A stretch of 64,000 nucleotides of DNA from CAYTPI01 sp964439625. Lineage in GTDB: Bacteria; Chloroflexota; Anaerolineae; Aggregatilineales; UBA3940. Made by a program: the position numbers and the translations under genes. Positions 32,359 through 41,362 of this stretch are shown here, piece after piece. The notes beneath the pieces are model-generated. The model was not told the origin of the DNA, searched no databases, and saw only the letters and a list, made by a program, of their open reading frames with translations. Positions within the stretch are counted from its first letter, which is position 1. Every line of letters starts with the position of its first letter. Where the stretch lies: contig CAYTPI010000005.1 of NCBI GenBank assembly GCA_964439625.1, positions 166,309 through 230,308 on the forward strand, read 5' to 3'.

Positions 32359-33963
32359 TTATTCTCTATCTGCTGGGATAAATGTGTTAAAGCGCTCACG
32401 GCAGACACAGGCTTCCCGGTAAGCTTCTTCCTTTGTGAGTGAACCGTTGTATTCGCTGTTGAATGTTGTCGTCCGCCAGCCTTCCATATCGAATCGTGGT
32501 AGCGTAACTGTCGAAAGGCATTCTGAGCAGTCAGCCGCTATCCATTCGCCGTTATACCGTCGAGCGATGTGGATGTGAGAGGCGAAACTGACTCCGCCCT
32601 CGCATGAGGGGTAGCCGATGGGATCGCCGACTTTGACTCTTTGTCCTTCACGAACAGGGCGATCTTCACTCGATATATGTAAGTAGAAGATGCTCCAGCC
32701 AGTGCCTTCGAATCCGTCGCCGTCGATGTCAAGGACGACGATGCCGTACTCGCTCCGCGCGATGATGCCATCTGCTACTGCGGTAGTCATTTCGTTCGGC
32801 AGATCGCACCCTTGAACTTGGTCAACAGGTACGAAGTCAAGTGCCGCCCACGGGCTACCAGAACCCCAACCGCCATGGGGCCCGCCTGTGTAATACCAAG
32901 TCTGATTAGGCGCCCAGGGCAGCGCCAGCGGTGGCTGCTCTAGGCCAGCCGGAACCAACGGTGCTATGCTATTCTCAAATGGATCACCGAATAGAAAATT
33001 ATATGTCGCAAAAAAGCCTGTGTGTTGCACTACAACGTCCCAACTCGTCAGTGAATTGGTTTGTCCTAACGCATACTGAAGCCCTGCTGTCCCTGCGTTG
33101 ATGGTTGGGTCAAGTCGCACACGCTGACCGTCTTGCAGCAACGCGACTGATAATCCTCGCTGCTTCCAGCCGTAGTACCCTGCTTGAATCAGCTTGCCCG
33201 ACCAATCCAATTGACGATACAGTCCGTAAATTTGTCCTGGACGTTCGGTGTAGTTCATAGGGTAGAGTGCCGCTGCTTCATCTACATCCGTCTTGGAGAG
33301 CCATTGTGACTCGTGCTCAAGCAGGGCTAACAATAAACGTGGATTTAAGCTTTGTTCCAATGCCACCCGCTCGATGATCTCTGCACCAGACCACATCCGC
33401 CCGTTCAATTCTTCTTCATAACGTGCTAAGAAGCTGTTACTACCGCGCAAATAACGCTCAACTGAAAATCCCTCGACTGTTGGCCCATAAATGACTTCAC
33501 TATCGGGTAAAATCTTGAAGGACGGGCCAGTCGCAACAATCGACTGTGGGATGATCAACGTTTGACCGACAGCCAACACATTCGGGTTTACCAGATTATT
33601 GGCTGAAACAATTGTGTCAACCGCAACACCATACTGCGCTGCGATAACTGCCAGCGTGTCACCAAACTGAACAACATGAGTGATGTCCTCCTCAGCCGAG
33701 ACGACTGCGGGGCGGGTTGGATTCGGAGTCGGTATAAACGTCGGTGTCGGTGCGTTGGCGGGCAATATCGTAGGCTGACCTGCTGGGGCTAGTAGGATGT
33801 CATCATCTGAACCTTCAGCCGCTGGTAAATCCGCCTGACCACCCCGTGGTGTCGCGGTAACGAGCACAACATAACTTCCACTCTGGCTGCTGCATCCGTT
33901 GAGTATCACGAGACAAATACACAATGCGCTGACAATAGAAACCAGCCTTGCAGTGTAATGCAT
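32359..33963 (-). CDS. LysM and M23-peptidase lipoprotein
   Basis: A 534-residue secreted lipoprotein, probably a cell-wall hydrolase. It has a signal peptide with lipobox LNGC (Cys near residue 24), then a Thr/Pro-rich linker, one LysM domain (THVVQFGDTLAVIAAQYGV...LIIP, about 95-140), a middle region resembling a lysozyme-like helical part, and a C-terminal M23/LytM fold. The zinc ligands appear as GPHGGW...ALDF and SHIHIARR, so the peptidase core seems intact. It starts within the stop of the esterase gene (TAATG), so the two are coupled. Confidence 0.82.
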   Translation of the reverse strand: MHYTARLVSIVSALCICLVILNGCSSQSGSYVVLVTATPRGGQADLPAAEGSDDDILLAPAGQPTILPANAPTPTFIPTPNPTRPAVVSAEEDITHVVQFGDTLAVIAAQYGVAVDTIVSANNLVNPNVLAVGQTLIIPQSIVATGPSFKILPDSEVIYGPTVEGFSVERYLRGSNSFLARYEEELNGRMWSGAEIIERVALEQSLNPRLLLALLEHESQWLSKTDVDEAAALYPMNYTERPGQIYGLYRQLDWSGKLIQAGYYGWKQRGLSVALLQDGQRVRLDPTINAGTAGLQYALGQTNSLTSWDVVVQHTGFFATYNFLFGDPFENSIAPLVPAGLEQPPLALPWAPNQTWYYTGGPHGGWGSGSPWAALDFVPVDQVQGCDLPNEMTTAVADGIIARSEYGIVVLDIDGDGFEGTGWSIFYLHISSEDRPVREGQRVKVGDPIGYPSCEGGVSFASHIHIARRYNGEWIAADCSECLSTVTLPRFDMEGWRTTTFNSEYNGSLTKEEAYREACVCRERFNTFIPADRE

Positions 33964-34967
33964 TAATTTAAACCCGTTGTCAGTGCTTTCGTAAGCAGTG
34001 GTAAAGAGGTGTCATAACGCCAATTAATATCACGATGGCTACCATTGAACTCTTCATAAATATGATCGATACTGGCGTCTTGTAGGAGTTTATGCAACTG
34101 GCGCGCTCCGAGAAAAAGGTTGAATTCATCGAATATGCCACAGTCGAAGAAGAGTAAGTCGAGTGAGCGCAGTCGGTCGAGATGCTTTGACACGGCATTG
34201 ACTGGGTCTTGTGCTAGCCATTTCTGCCATACCGCTTCAATGATCCCACCTGTGTATGAGTCAAAGGGTAATTCGAAACCATACTCTGCCGCTGGGTTTG
34301 GTGAATAACATGCACTCATTGCTACTAAGTGTAGTGCGGAGAACCAATCTCGTGAGGCACTACGTGTATGCTTCAAACCTTCAATGACGCCCCCAATACC
34401 CTGCGCCTGTTCAATACCTCGCACGGCACCCGGAATATCCTGCACGTAGCACATATCAAACGCCATGTCACCGCTGTGGCTTGCTGCTGCTCTGAATAGC
34501 TGTGGATATGCCATAGTCAACATCAGGGCACCATACCCGCCACTGCTGTATCCCATGATCCCCCGCCGATCTGGCGCCGTGGCGAACTGCTGATCGACAT
34601 AAGGGATGAGTTCATCGATCACATAATCTCTATAGTTACCAACAGCGCTAGAGTTGACATATTGACTACCACCATACGTAGTAAAACAGTCCGGAAATGC
34701 CATCAGCACGGGTTCGGCTTCGCCGAGCGCCAACATCTCTTCATAACGCTGGATGATATTTGGGTCCCACGCTTTTAGGTTGAAGTAACGTTCACCCCAA
34801 CTGGTGAAAGGGGCCAGTACAAAAATCACGGGAAGTTTGCTTGCTGCGTTATAGGATGGAGGCAGATACACAGGGAGTTGACGCTCATGTGGATCACCCA
34901 GAGGGTTATTCTCTAGCACCGATGACTTATGTATCAGGTATTCAATTTTGCCAGCCAGTCTCATCAC
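33963..34967 (-). CDS. Esterase D/Fes-type alpha-beta hydrolase
   Basis: A 334-residue serine hydrolase of the esterase-D/enterochelin-esterase-like group. It shows the nucleophile elbow GYSSGGYGALML (Ser), VYLPPSYNAASKLPVIFVL typical of this fold, ALGEAEPVLMAFPDC, and a C-terminal HRDINWRYD for the catalytic His. No signal peptide, so it acts in the cytoplasm. Its substrate is unknown. It is the first gene of a two-gene unit with the M23 lipoprotein. Confidence 0.82.
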   Translation of the reverse strand: MMRLAGKIEYLIHKSSVLENNPLGDPHERQLPVYLPPSYNAASKLPVIFVLAPFTSWGERYFNLKAWDPNIIQRYEEMLALGEAEPVLMAFPDCFTTYGGSQYVNSSAVGNYRDYVIDELIPYVDQQFATAPDRRGIMGYSSGGYGALMLTMAYPQLFRAAASHSGDMAFDMCYVQDIPGAVRGIEQAQGIGGVIEGLKHTRSASRDWFSALHLVAMSACYSPNPAAEYGFELPFDSYTGGIIEAVWQKWLAQDPVNAVSKHLDRLRSLDLLFFDCGIFDEFNLFLGARQLHKLLQDASIDHIYEEFNGSHRDINWRYDTSLPLLTKALTTGLN

Positions 34968-35048
34968 AATTTAGTCACTTTAAACCGATATAACGCGCGC
35001 ATTGTAGCCTGCCCGACTGCTCTGGACAAGTTAACTGAGGAATGAGAA

Positions 35049-35080
35049 TCAAAGAGGAACAGCGCTTATGCTGCTCCTCT
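35049..35080 (-). terminator. Terminator of the histidine-rich membrane gene
   Basis: Arms 35053-35063 and 35070-35080 form an 11-bp stem on the minus strand (one G-U; on the plus strand this is A/C) followed by TTTGATT. Confidence 0.7.
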
Positions 35081-35101
35081 CTGTCAACCCACATCTCTCT
35101 G

Positions 35102-36259
35102 TTAGACTGGGTCTTGAATAATCTCAGGCTCCGCGAACAGGAAATGATCATGATAGTAATGTATCCATAGGAAGCTTAACACCGCCATGTAGTAAGCTCT
35201 ATCAAATGCAAAGTCGAAGCTGGTGTTGAAAACCATCCGCATAATGAAGAAAAAGCCAACCGCCAGCAGTACATCTGCCACGGTAAGACCAATGTTAAAC
35301 ATGTAGTATTTCCGTGCGGAACCGTCAGATGATAGCCGTTCTAAGAAGGGCTTACCGTCCAATTCCCCACGTTCTTTACGAAGTCGGTTCAACATAAATG
35401 TCAGTGCCAAATATTGCAGTGAATGCCAAAGATTCATTCCCTGAAACGCTGTATCAAGGTTAGGCAGCAGCGGTATAAAAAATGATGCTATCACCGTCAA
35501 CGTAATGAAAAGTGTTTTCGGCGCATGGAGTGTCCCCCGTTGATATTCGAAGATCGTCTTGCAAATCCATACGGTTAAGGCGATTGCGAACATCGTACCT
35601 GCAATCCAGACCATCCATGGGCCTAATGAAAGCCCAAAAACACCTAGAACAATCGCAACTGTCTCGCTGAGGTTGTTCAAGCCGATGATGAAAGTACCAT
35701 TGGCTATTTTGTAGGCTGCAATCGGATACAGTGACGTAAGAATGACAGCATAATCTGCGTAACGTAAGAACTTTGTCAGTTCTTGGTCGCGATCCTTATG
35801 GTTGTATAACTCAGTAATGTAGACAATCTGATGCAAAACATGAATTGATGCCCAGAAAAAGAAGACTGTCAGCAGTAACTGTAAGTTAAATACTGCCAGC
35901 GATAAGACAACCACTGGAATAGCTAGTGATGTCCAAACAATTCTCGGGTGTTTGGCCCGGTAGTCTGCATCCAGCGCTGTGCGTGAAAATGTCGCATACA
36001 TGTGAGGCCCACCAATAAGTAAAGCAATAGTTCCGTTCACAATGTTGCGACTAAGGTCATCAACTGTTGTCCCGAAGTTCTCGGCCATTGGGCCTAGCAG
36101 CGGTTGCAGTTGCGTTAAACCCACATAAGATAAGTACGGTACAACAACCAAAACAACGCTGAGCGAGATAAACGTCAGGTCCCAGTAACGGCTGTGCAGC
36201 CAAACGGGTTGTGCAGAGGTTCCTGCACCCTGACGTATAACTGGTGTCGATACGCTCAT
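35102..36259 (-). CDS. Histidine-rich polytopic membrane protein
   Basis: A 385-residue membrane protein with about nine hydrophobic segments and no family I can name with confidence. Histidines sit at or near membrane segments in four places: GGPHMYATF, SIHVLHQIVYITELYNH, WHSLQYLALTFM and WIHYYHDHFLF. Such clusters recall membrane di-iron oxygenases/desaturases, or the Brp/Blh group; I cannot choose between these. It is monocistronic, has its own terminator, and shares a 274-bp divergent spacer with ruvA. Confidence 0.7.
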   Translation of the reverse strand: MSVSTPVIRQGAGTSAQPVWLHSRYWDLTFISLSVVLVVVPYLSYVGLTQLQPLLGPMAENFGTTVDDLSRNIVNGTIALLIGGPHMYATFSRTALDADYRAKHPRIVWTSLAIPVVVLSLAVFNLQLLLTVFFFWASIHVLHQIVYITELYNHKDRDQELTKFLRYADYAVILTSLYPIAAYKIANGTFIIGLNNLSETVAIVLGVFGLSLGPWMVWIAGTMFAIALTVWICKTIFEYQRGTLHAPKTLFITLTVIASFFIPLLPNLDTAFQGMNLWHSLQYLALTFMLNRLRKERGELDGKPFLERLSSDGSARKYYMFNIGLTVADVLLAVGFFFIMRMVFNTSFDFAFDRAYYMAVLSFLWIHYYHDHFLFAEPEIIQDPV

Positions 36260-36521
36260 GAATTCTTCTCCCCTGAATAGTGCTTGAATACGGATCGCAT
36301 TGATTTTTACTCAGGATGTGCGATCAGGTTGGATTATTAAACAATATCAACAAGTGACGATTATCTTGAGTGCTGTTGTTGACCACTGATAAATGAACTA
36401 TTGAGGGGCCAAGAACAACATTAAGAAACACCATTTTTCCTTCGTACGGAGGTTATCTTGAACCAACATGTTGTGCCAACGGTCAAGCCTATAAGCGTAT
36501 AGCTTTAAAGCGGATCGACGG

Positions 36522-36527
36522 TAGAAT
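36522..36527 (+). promoter_or_regulatory. -10 element for a probably leaderless ruvA
   Basis: TAGAAT lies 6 nt before the ruvA ATG (36534), which would put the start of transcription at or near the start codon. No ribosome site is present. The 274-bp spacer otherwise holds no gene I can see. Confidence 0.45.
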
Positions 36528-36533
36528 ACACTT

Positions 36534-37121
36534 ATGATTGCATCAATAAATGGCGTTGTTCAAGGTTTTCGTGATAGTTCAGTCATCGTGGCCGTGGGTG
36601 GCATCGGCCTGGAAGTTTTCGTACCGACAGATGTATTTAATGAATTGTCGGTTCAAATCGGTGAACAAGTCTCGCTTGAGACTTATCTAGCGGTCAAAGA
36701 AGACTCCCTGACCCTTTATGGCTTCCGGCATGCAGAAGAGCGGCGTATCTTTGAACTGTTGTTGAAAGTCAATGGCGTAGGGCCGAGCTCTGCTATGAGC
36801 TTGATGAGTACCCTAACCCCCCAGACCTTAGCCGCTGCGATTGCAGACGACAAGCCAGAAATCATCGCGCGTGCTCCCGGCCTCGGAAAGAAGACGGCCC
36901 AAAAAGTCATTTTGGAATTGAAAAATAAGATTATCCCAGAGGGCTTACCGCCGGGAATCTCATCAGTGACGAATCTTGATACTGAAGTCATTGAATACCT
37001 GACTGCCCTTGGGTTTAGCATTGTAGAAGCACAGGCTGCCGTCCAGTCGATCCCGCGAGATGCGCCTGATGATGTCTCGGAGCGTGTGCGAATTGCCTTG
37101 ACCTACTTTGACGGAGGATGA
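36534..37121 (+). CDS. ruvA: Holliday junction helicase subunit RuvA
   Basis: Binds Holliday junctions and loads RuvB. The 195 residues start MIASINGVVQGFRDSSVIV, with the OB domain first (GFRHAEERRIFELLLKVNGVGP), then two HhH motifs (RAPGLGKKTAQKVILELKNKI), and the C-terminal RuvB-binding domain (EYLTALGFSIVEAQAA). It seems to be leaderless. A small unknown gene follows 6 bp downstream, so ruvC and ruvB are elsewhere. Confidence 0.93.
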   Translation: MIASINGVVQGFRDSSVIVAVGGIGLEVFVPTDVFNELSVQIGEQVSLETYLAVKEDSLTLYGFRHAEERRIFELLLKVNGVGPSSAMSLMSTLTPQTLAAAIADDKPEIIARAPGLGKKTAQKVILELKNKIIPEGLPPGISSVTNLDTEVIEYLTALGFSIVEAQAAVQSIPRDAPDDVSERVRIALTYFDGG

Positions 37122-37127
37122 CTCGCA

Positions 37128-37673
37128 TTGATTGATACATCGTCCCCAAGTACCTTCGAGGCTGTCTCCGGCTGCCTATTCTCATTAGTGGATAGTCGCA
37201 AAGTGATTTTGCTCACAGGAGAACTGACGCCTGAATTCTCGGTTTATCCAACAATTTTAAGATACGCATTGGCTTACTTGTACGCTGAAAACGACTATTT
37301 GATTATTACGATGGTCTACGACGATCATCAACGGCAACATAACGGTATTGCTGGGCTGGAATTCATCAAGGCACGTGGCGCACGCTTTCCTCGTTCTGAT
37401 GCAATGGGATATCGTGTGAGTGATTTGGCTTACCGCGAAACATTTATTCGTAACCTAGATATCGCTCGCCCAACGATTGCTTTTGCCTTCCGTGACTTGG
37501 ATATGGCGGCTCCTGCGGTTGCTGTCGATATCACTATCTGGGTGACGAGTAAGGCTGATGGCTTCGAGCCTGTTCCTGATGATGATAACATTCAACTTTC
37601 GCTGCTCGGGCAGGCGACGACGTGTTATGCTGCTCAGCCTAACTTAGTGACGTCACTGACAGAGTATATTTAA
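37128..37673 (+). CDS. Hypothetical protein after ruvA
   Basis: An unrecognised 181-residue protein without signal peptide or membrane segment. Alternating strands and helices (KVILLTGELTPEFSVYPTIL, YLIITMVYDD, PTIAFAFRDLDM, AVAVDITIWVTSK) suggest an alpha/beta fold with a Asp-rich edge (VYDDHQRQH). TTG start, with GGAGG 10 nt upstream, 6 bp after ruvA, so it is probably read from the ruvA promoter. Codon use is like the neighbours. Confidence 0.65.
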   Translation: MIDTSSPSTFEAVSGCLFSLVDSRKVILLTGELTPEFSVYPTILRYALAYLYAENDYLIITMVYDDHQRQHNGIAGLEFIKARGARFPRSDAMGYRVSDLAYRETFIRNLDIARPTIAFAFRDLDMAAPAVAVDITIWVTSKADGFEPVPDDDNIQLSLLGQATTCYAAQPNLVTSLTEYI

Positions 37674-37913
37674 GCAACCCTACACTCAGAAGGCCTGTCA
37701 GTGATGTGGACTACGCGCAAGGAATATTCCTAGTAAGTCGATGTGTGCAACCAGCACTTAACCTATCAAAGACAAGTAATCAATTTACGCTTAGAACCAA
37801 AATCTACATAAGTACCTTATAATCTGTCCCTCAAGCCTTTATTATCTTATAGCCTGTTCGACTGACTACGACCACATAACGTCTGTTTGCAATTATCGTT
37901 GAAAGACTTTTCA

Positions 37914-39098
37914 GTGAGCGCATCTACTCAAGCCAACCAACCGAGTGAGCCAAAAATACCACGCTCGCTGACTGCCTTTCGACTAGTGGTAGTCGGTATG
38001 CTTGGCGTTTTTGGGCTTGGTCTCATACTATGGGGATTAATCACTTATTGGCCGACAGGCGTTGACTGGTACTATCATTTTTACCCAGATACGCGGCTCT
38101 ATCTCTCAGGGGAAACTGTTCTCTTTGATGAACAGACTTCTGGTTTTTATCATCCACCGTGGTCTATTTGGTTGCTCATCCCGTTTGCGTTGCTGCCGCT
38201 GCGTGTCGGTCAAGCAGCGTTGTGGCTTGCAACCGCTGTAAGCCTCATTATGACGGCTGTTATCTTCTGCTCCAACCCGAAAGCTAGACCGTGGGCGGTT
38301 GCCTTTGCACTCTTTAATTTACACACATTCGATCACTTTTATCGTGGGCAGATGACCTTCTTTGACTTACCAGCTATTGCCTTCGGATGGCTTGGGTTGA
38401 AGAGTCGAAATCCATGGCTAATGGCAGCAAGTTTTTGGCTTCTCACTGCTAACCCACCAAATACGATCCCAATTGCACTCTTCTTTTTGTGGGCATGTTT
38501 TAAGCTCTGGTCGGTTAAGAATATAGTGTTTATACTTTTTCCAATATCTATGACTGGGCTGGTCAGTTTCGCTTTTTTTGATTTCTGGCCGCTGCGTTGG
38601 GTTCAAAACTATGAGCAAAATCCGACTATTGATCTCGCTGAAGGCTATTTGACGACTGTGTGGCGCGTTGCGGAAGTGACAGGGATACCGCAAGCTGTTC
38701 CAATCGCTTTCACGCTACTGGCAATGGCGGCAGCGGTCACAATCTGGCGACGCGTTAGCCGAGCTCATAACAACATTGCCGCGGAAAAGCGCCTTCTCGA
38801 TCAATTAATGCTGGTGCTAATCTTCACTTTCCTGCTGACCCCTTTCTCTCAAAGCTATAGGATGATCGCGCTGGTTGGTGTCGCAGCACCATTTATCGCT
38901 GGCTGGCGGCTGTGGCCTGCTATCTTGTTACATTTATTGACGTTCACACCTCTAGTTCGACTATTAATCGGTGAATATAACGGCTGGGTGGACTACGTGT
39001 ATGTAGCTACGATGACAGGTATGTTTTTGCTGTACATTTGGGAGACTTACGGAAGCCACTCACAGGAGAATATTGAAAATGAGTTTGTTACTGTATAA
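37914..39098 (+). CDS. GT87/DUF2029-like membrane protein
   Basis: A 394-residue membrane protein with about ten hydrophobic helices, resembling GT-C-type glycosyltransferase 87 (DUF2029) proteins. The first loop carries the Asp-rich pattern GVDWYYHFYPDTRLYLSG and GFYHPPWSIWLL, as expected for a polyprenyl-phosphate-sugar transferase. The start is uncertain: GTG at 37914 is used here; a TTG at 37887 extends the frame by nine codons. It has a TATAAT element at 37818-37823 upstream, though without a good -35. Confidence 0.7.
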   Translation: MSASTQANQPSEPKIPRSLTAFRLVVVGMLGVFGLGLILWGLITYWPTGVDWYYHFYPDTRLYLSGETVLFDEQTSGFYHPPWSIWLLIPFALLPLRVGQAALWLATAVSLIMTAVIFCSNPKARPWAVAFALFNLHTFDHFYRGQMTFFDLPAIAFGWLGLKSRNPWLMAASFWLLTANPPNTIPIALFFLWACFKLWSVKNIVFILFPISMTGLVSFAFFDFWPLRWVQNYEQNPTIDLAEGYLTTVWRVAEVTGIPQAVPIAFTLLAMAAAVTIWRRVSRAHNNIAAEKRLLDQLMLVLIFTFLLTPFSQSYRMIALVGVAAPFIAGWRLWPAILLHLLTFTPLVRLLIGEYNGWVDYVYVATMTGMFLLYIWETYGSHSQENIENEFVTV

Positions 39099-39189
39099 GA
39101 ATTATTAGTCGGCTTTTCTTGCCACTAACCTCGCAAGCGCAGTAGACTGTCTTGGCCTGATTCATTCACAAAGTATGAAGGTTAAAGCC

Positions 39190-39606
39190 ATGAGCAAAAT
39201 TGATGAGCTAACGACAAACGTCGAAAAATGGCGCATAAGTGACATTTCAGATTACTGGTTGCGCGTCGGGTATATTGGCTCAGAATTGAACCGCTTTGGT
39301 GATCATGTTTTGTCCATGTCTGGTGGAACGCTCTACCATCAGTGGGACGGAAATTGGCGAACCATTGAACGGGGTTCGGACTTTTGGCTTTTTTCGGTGC
39401 CTGGAAGTTTTGCTTGGGCACGTGATATGCTGCTCAAGGTTGTTCCGACAGATCGCCGTGTGCATGAGGACACTGTGCAGATTCAATTTGACTCGACCTA
39501 TGGTTACGTCAAGCTGTTGCGGGTGTCCATTGGTGAACGGGCTGTATCGAATTTTACATTTGAAGTAAAGGGGTTCGGAGTAGGGAAACACCCTGCTTTG
39601 GACTAA
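39190..39606 (+). CDS. Hypothetical beta-rich protein
   Basis: An unrecognised 138-residue protein. After about 30 residues of mixed structure it is largely beta (NRFGDHVLSMSGGTLYHQW, VHEDTVQIQFDSTYGYVKLL, SNFTFEVKGFG), resembling small beta-barrel folds. No signal peptide. The ATG at 39190 has AAGG 8 nt upstream; the ATG at 39175 is also open. It lies 9 bp before the queuosine-precursor transporter gene and probably shares a transcript with it and era. Confidence 0.6.
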   Translation: MSKIDELTTNVEKWRISDISDYWLRVGYIGSELNRFGDHVLSMSGGTLYHQWDGNWRTIERGSDFWLFSVPGSFAWARDMLLKVVPTDRRVHEDTVQIQFDSTYGYVKLLRVSIGERAVSNFTFEVKGFGVGKHPALD

Positions 39607-39615
39607 TAAGGACAT

Positions 39616-40338
39616 ATGCAATCAACACAACAGAATTCCCGATACCAATACTACGACCTTCTGATGGCCCTCTTTGTCGCCGTTTTGCTAATCAGCAATA
39701 TTGCCTCATCAGCCAAAATTATTGACCTTGGCATATCGATTGGCCCTCTACAGTTGGCCTTTGACGGAGGCACGCTCATTTTTCCGATCAGCTATATCTT
39801 TGGTGATGTGCTAACAGAAGTCTATGGCTATCGGCGGACTCGTCGTGTTATCTGGGCAGGCTTTTCTGCATCCGTGCTGATGGCGGCAACGCTTTATTTG
39901 GTCGGTGCTTTACCGGGCGAAGCCGAATGGCAAGGTTATGCTGGTCAAGTAGCCTATGATGCAATACTTGGGGGCATTTCAGGTCTCATTGTTGCCAGTC
40001 TTGCCGCTTACTTCGCTGGCTCTTTCTCTAACAGCGTTGTTCTCGCAAGGCTTAAACTTCTAACGGGCGGTCGCTATCTCTGGCTTCGTACAATGGGCTC
40101 GACCATCGTCGGGCAGTCAATAGATACAGCCGTATTCATCCTAATTGCGGTTGCCTTGGGTGTCTTCCCGCTAGAAATTGCTCTTACTCTCATTCTGACA
40201 AATATCCTCTTCAAAGTGACGATTGAAGCCGTGCTGCTTCCAGTGACCTATCAGATCGTTGCGTTTCTCAAGCAGGCCGAAGAAGAAGATTACTTTGACG
40301 TCAATACTGATTTCAATCCCTTTAGGCTTGGCGTTTGA
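39616..40338 (+). CDS. Queuosine precursor transporter (YhhQ/VUT family)
   Basis: A 240-residue inner-membrane transporter of the VUT/DUF165 family, which takes up preQ0/preQ1 for queuosine synthesis. It shows six hydrophobic helices with LLISNIASSAKIIDLG, TLIFPISYIFGDVLTEVYGY and GSTIVGQSIDTAVF, all family hallmarks. Its stop overlaps the era start by one base. No queuosine synthesis gene is in the window. Confidence 0.9.
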   Translation: MQSTQQNSRYQYYDLLMALFVAVLLISNIASSAKIIDLGISIGPLQLAFDGGTLIFPISYIFGDVLTEVYGYRRTRRVIWAGFSASVLMAATLYLVGALPGEAEWQGYAGQVAYDAILGGISGLIVASLAAYFAGSFSNSVVLARLKLLTGGRYLWLRTMGSTIVGQSIDTAVFILIAVALGVFPLEIALTLILTNILFKVTIEAVLLPVTYQIVAFLKQAEEEDYFDVNTDFNPFRLGV

Positions 40339-41288
40339 TGTCTGAATTTGATGAGCTGGGCGATCTGTTGGTGGGTAGCGACTTGCCACCAGACCATCGT
40401 TCAGGGTTTGTAGCAGTTGTTGGTCGCCCAAATGTGGGCAAGTCTACTTTGATGAACCGGTTACTTGGTGAAAAACTGGCTATTGTCTCACCCCGCCCGC
40501 AGACCACGCGTGACAATCAACTTGGGATAGTCACCACTGATGATATGCAGGCTGTTTTCGTCGATACGCCGGGTATTCATGTTTCAAAAAATGCTTTGGG
40601 CCGTTATATGGTTTCCAGTGCAACCGCCACCATTCGCGATGCCGATTTGCTTCTCTACATCGTAGACGGCTCTCTGCCCCCGACTGACGAAGACAGAATT
40701 GTCGCGGAACAAATTGCCAAAACCGACCAACAGCCCGTTGTGATGGTGTTGAACAAGCGTGACCTCGTCATCCAAGAGGCAAACATACACCCCTACCGCC
40801 AGCAATATCAAAATCTGGTACACTGTGACGAAATTATTGAACTCAGCGCATTTGATGCCAATGTCGCTGAGGTATTGTTGGCTGTTATCAAGTCTTATTT
40901 ACCGCAAGGACCACGCTACTATCCGGCTGATCAGTTGACGGAAACGATACTCCGAGAAAACGCATCAGAGTTTATCCGTGAGCAAATTATGCTTCAATTT
41001 GAGAAAGAGATTCCGTATGCAGTGGCCGTCCAAGTAGAGGAATTCAAAGAACGCTCTGCGGACATGACATACATCAAAGCGGTCATATATGTTGAGCGCG
41101 ACAGCCAAAAGGGCATCTTAATTGGTAAGGGTGGGAAGAAACTCAAACAGATTAGCAAAGCTGCTCGGATTGAACTTCAAAAAATGCTGGGCACCCGTGT
41201 CTACCTCGACCTGTGGGTCAAGGTGCTCAAGAATTGGCGTAAAGATGAAAATGCGCTCCGTCGGCTCGGGTATTCAAGAAAAAGCTGA
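40338..41288 (+). CDS. era: GTPase Era
   Basis: Ribosome-associated GTPase that helps 16S rRNA maturation and 30S assembly. The 316 residues carry G1 GRPNVGKST, G3 DTPGIH, G4 NKRD and a C-terminal KH domain with GILIGKGGKKLKQISK and LWVKVLKNWRKD. A TTG at 40335 gives one more residue; the ATG at 40338 overlaps the upstream stop (TGATG). Confidence 0.95.
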   Translation: MSEFDELGDLLVGSDLPPDHRSGFVAVVGRPNVGKSTLMNRLLGEKLAIVSPRPQTTRDNQLGIVTTDDMQAVFVDTPGIHVSKNALGRYMVSSATATIRDADLLLYIVDGSLPPTDEDRIVAEQIAKTDQQPVVMVLNKRDLVIQEANIHPYRQQYQNLVHCDEIIELSAFDANVAEVLLAVIKSYLPQGPRYYPADQLTETILRENASEFIREQIMLQFEKEIPYAVAVQVEEFKERSADMTYIKAVIYVERDSQKGILIGKGGKKLKQISKAARIELQKMLGTRVYLDLWVKVLKNWRKDENALRRLGYSRKS

Positions 41289-41362
41289 TCCTCAGCAACC
41301 TCTCGTAGCGTTTATCGTATACTAAGTGCATAGATAACCCCGCCTGACTAAGAGGATGACCC

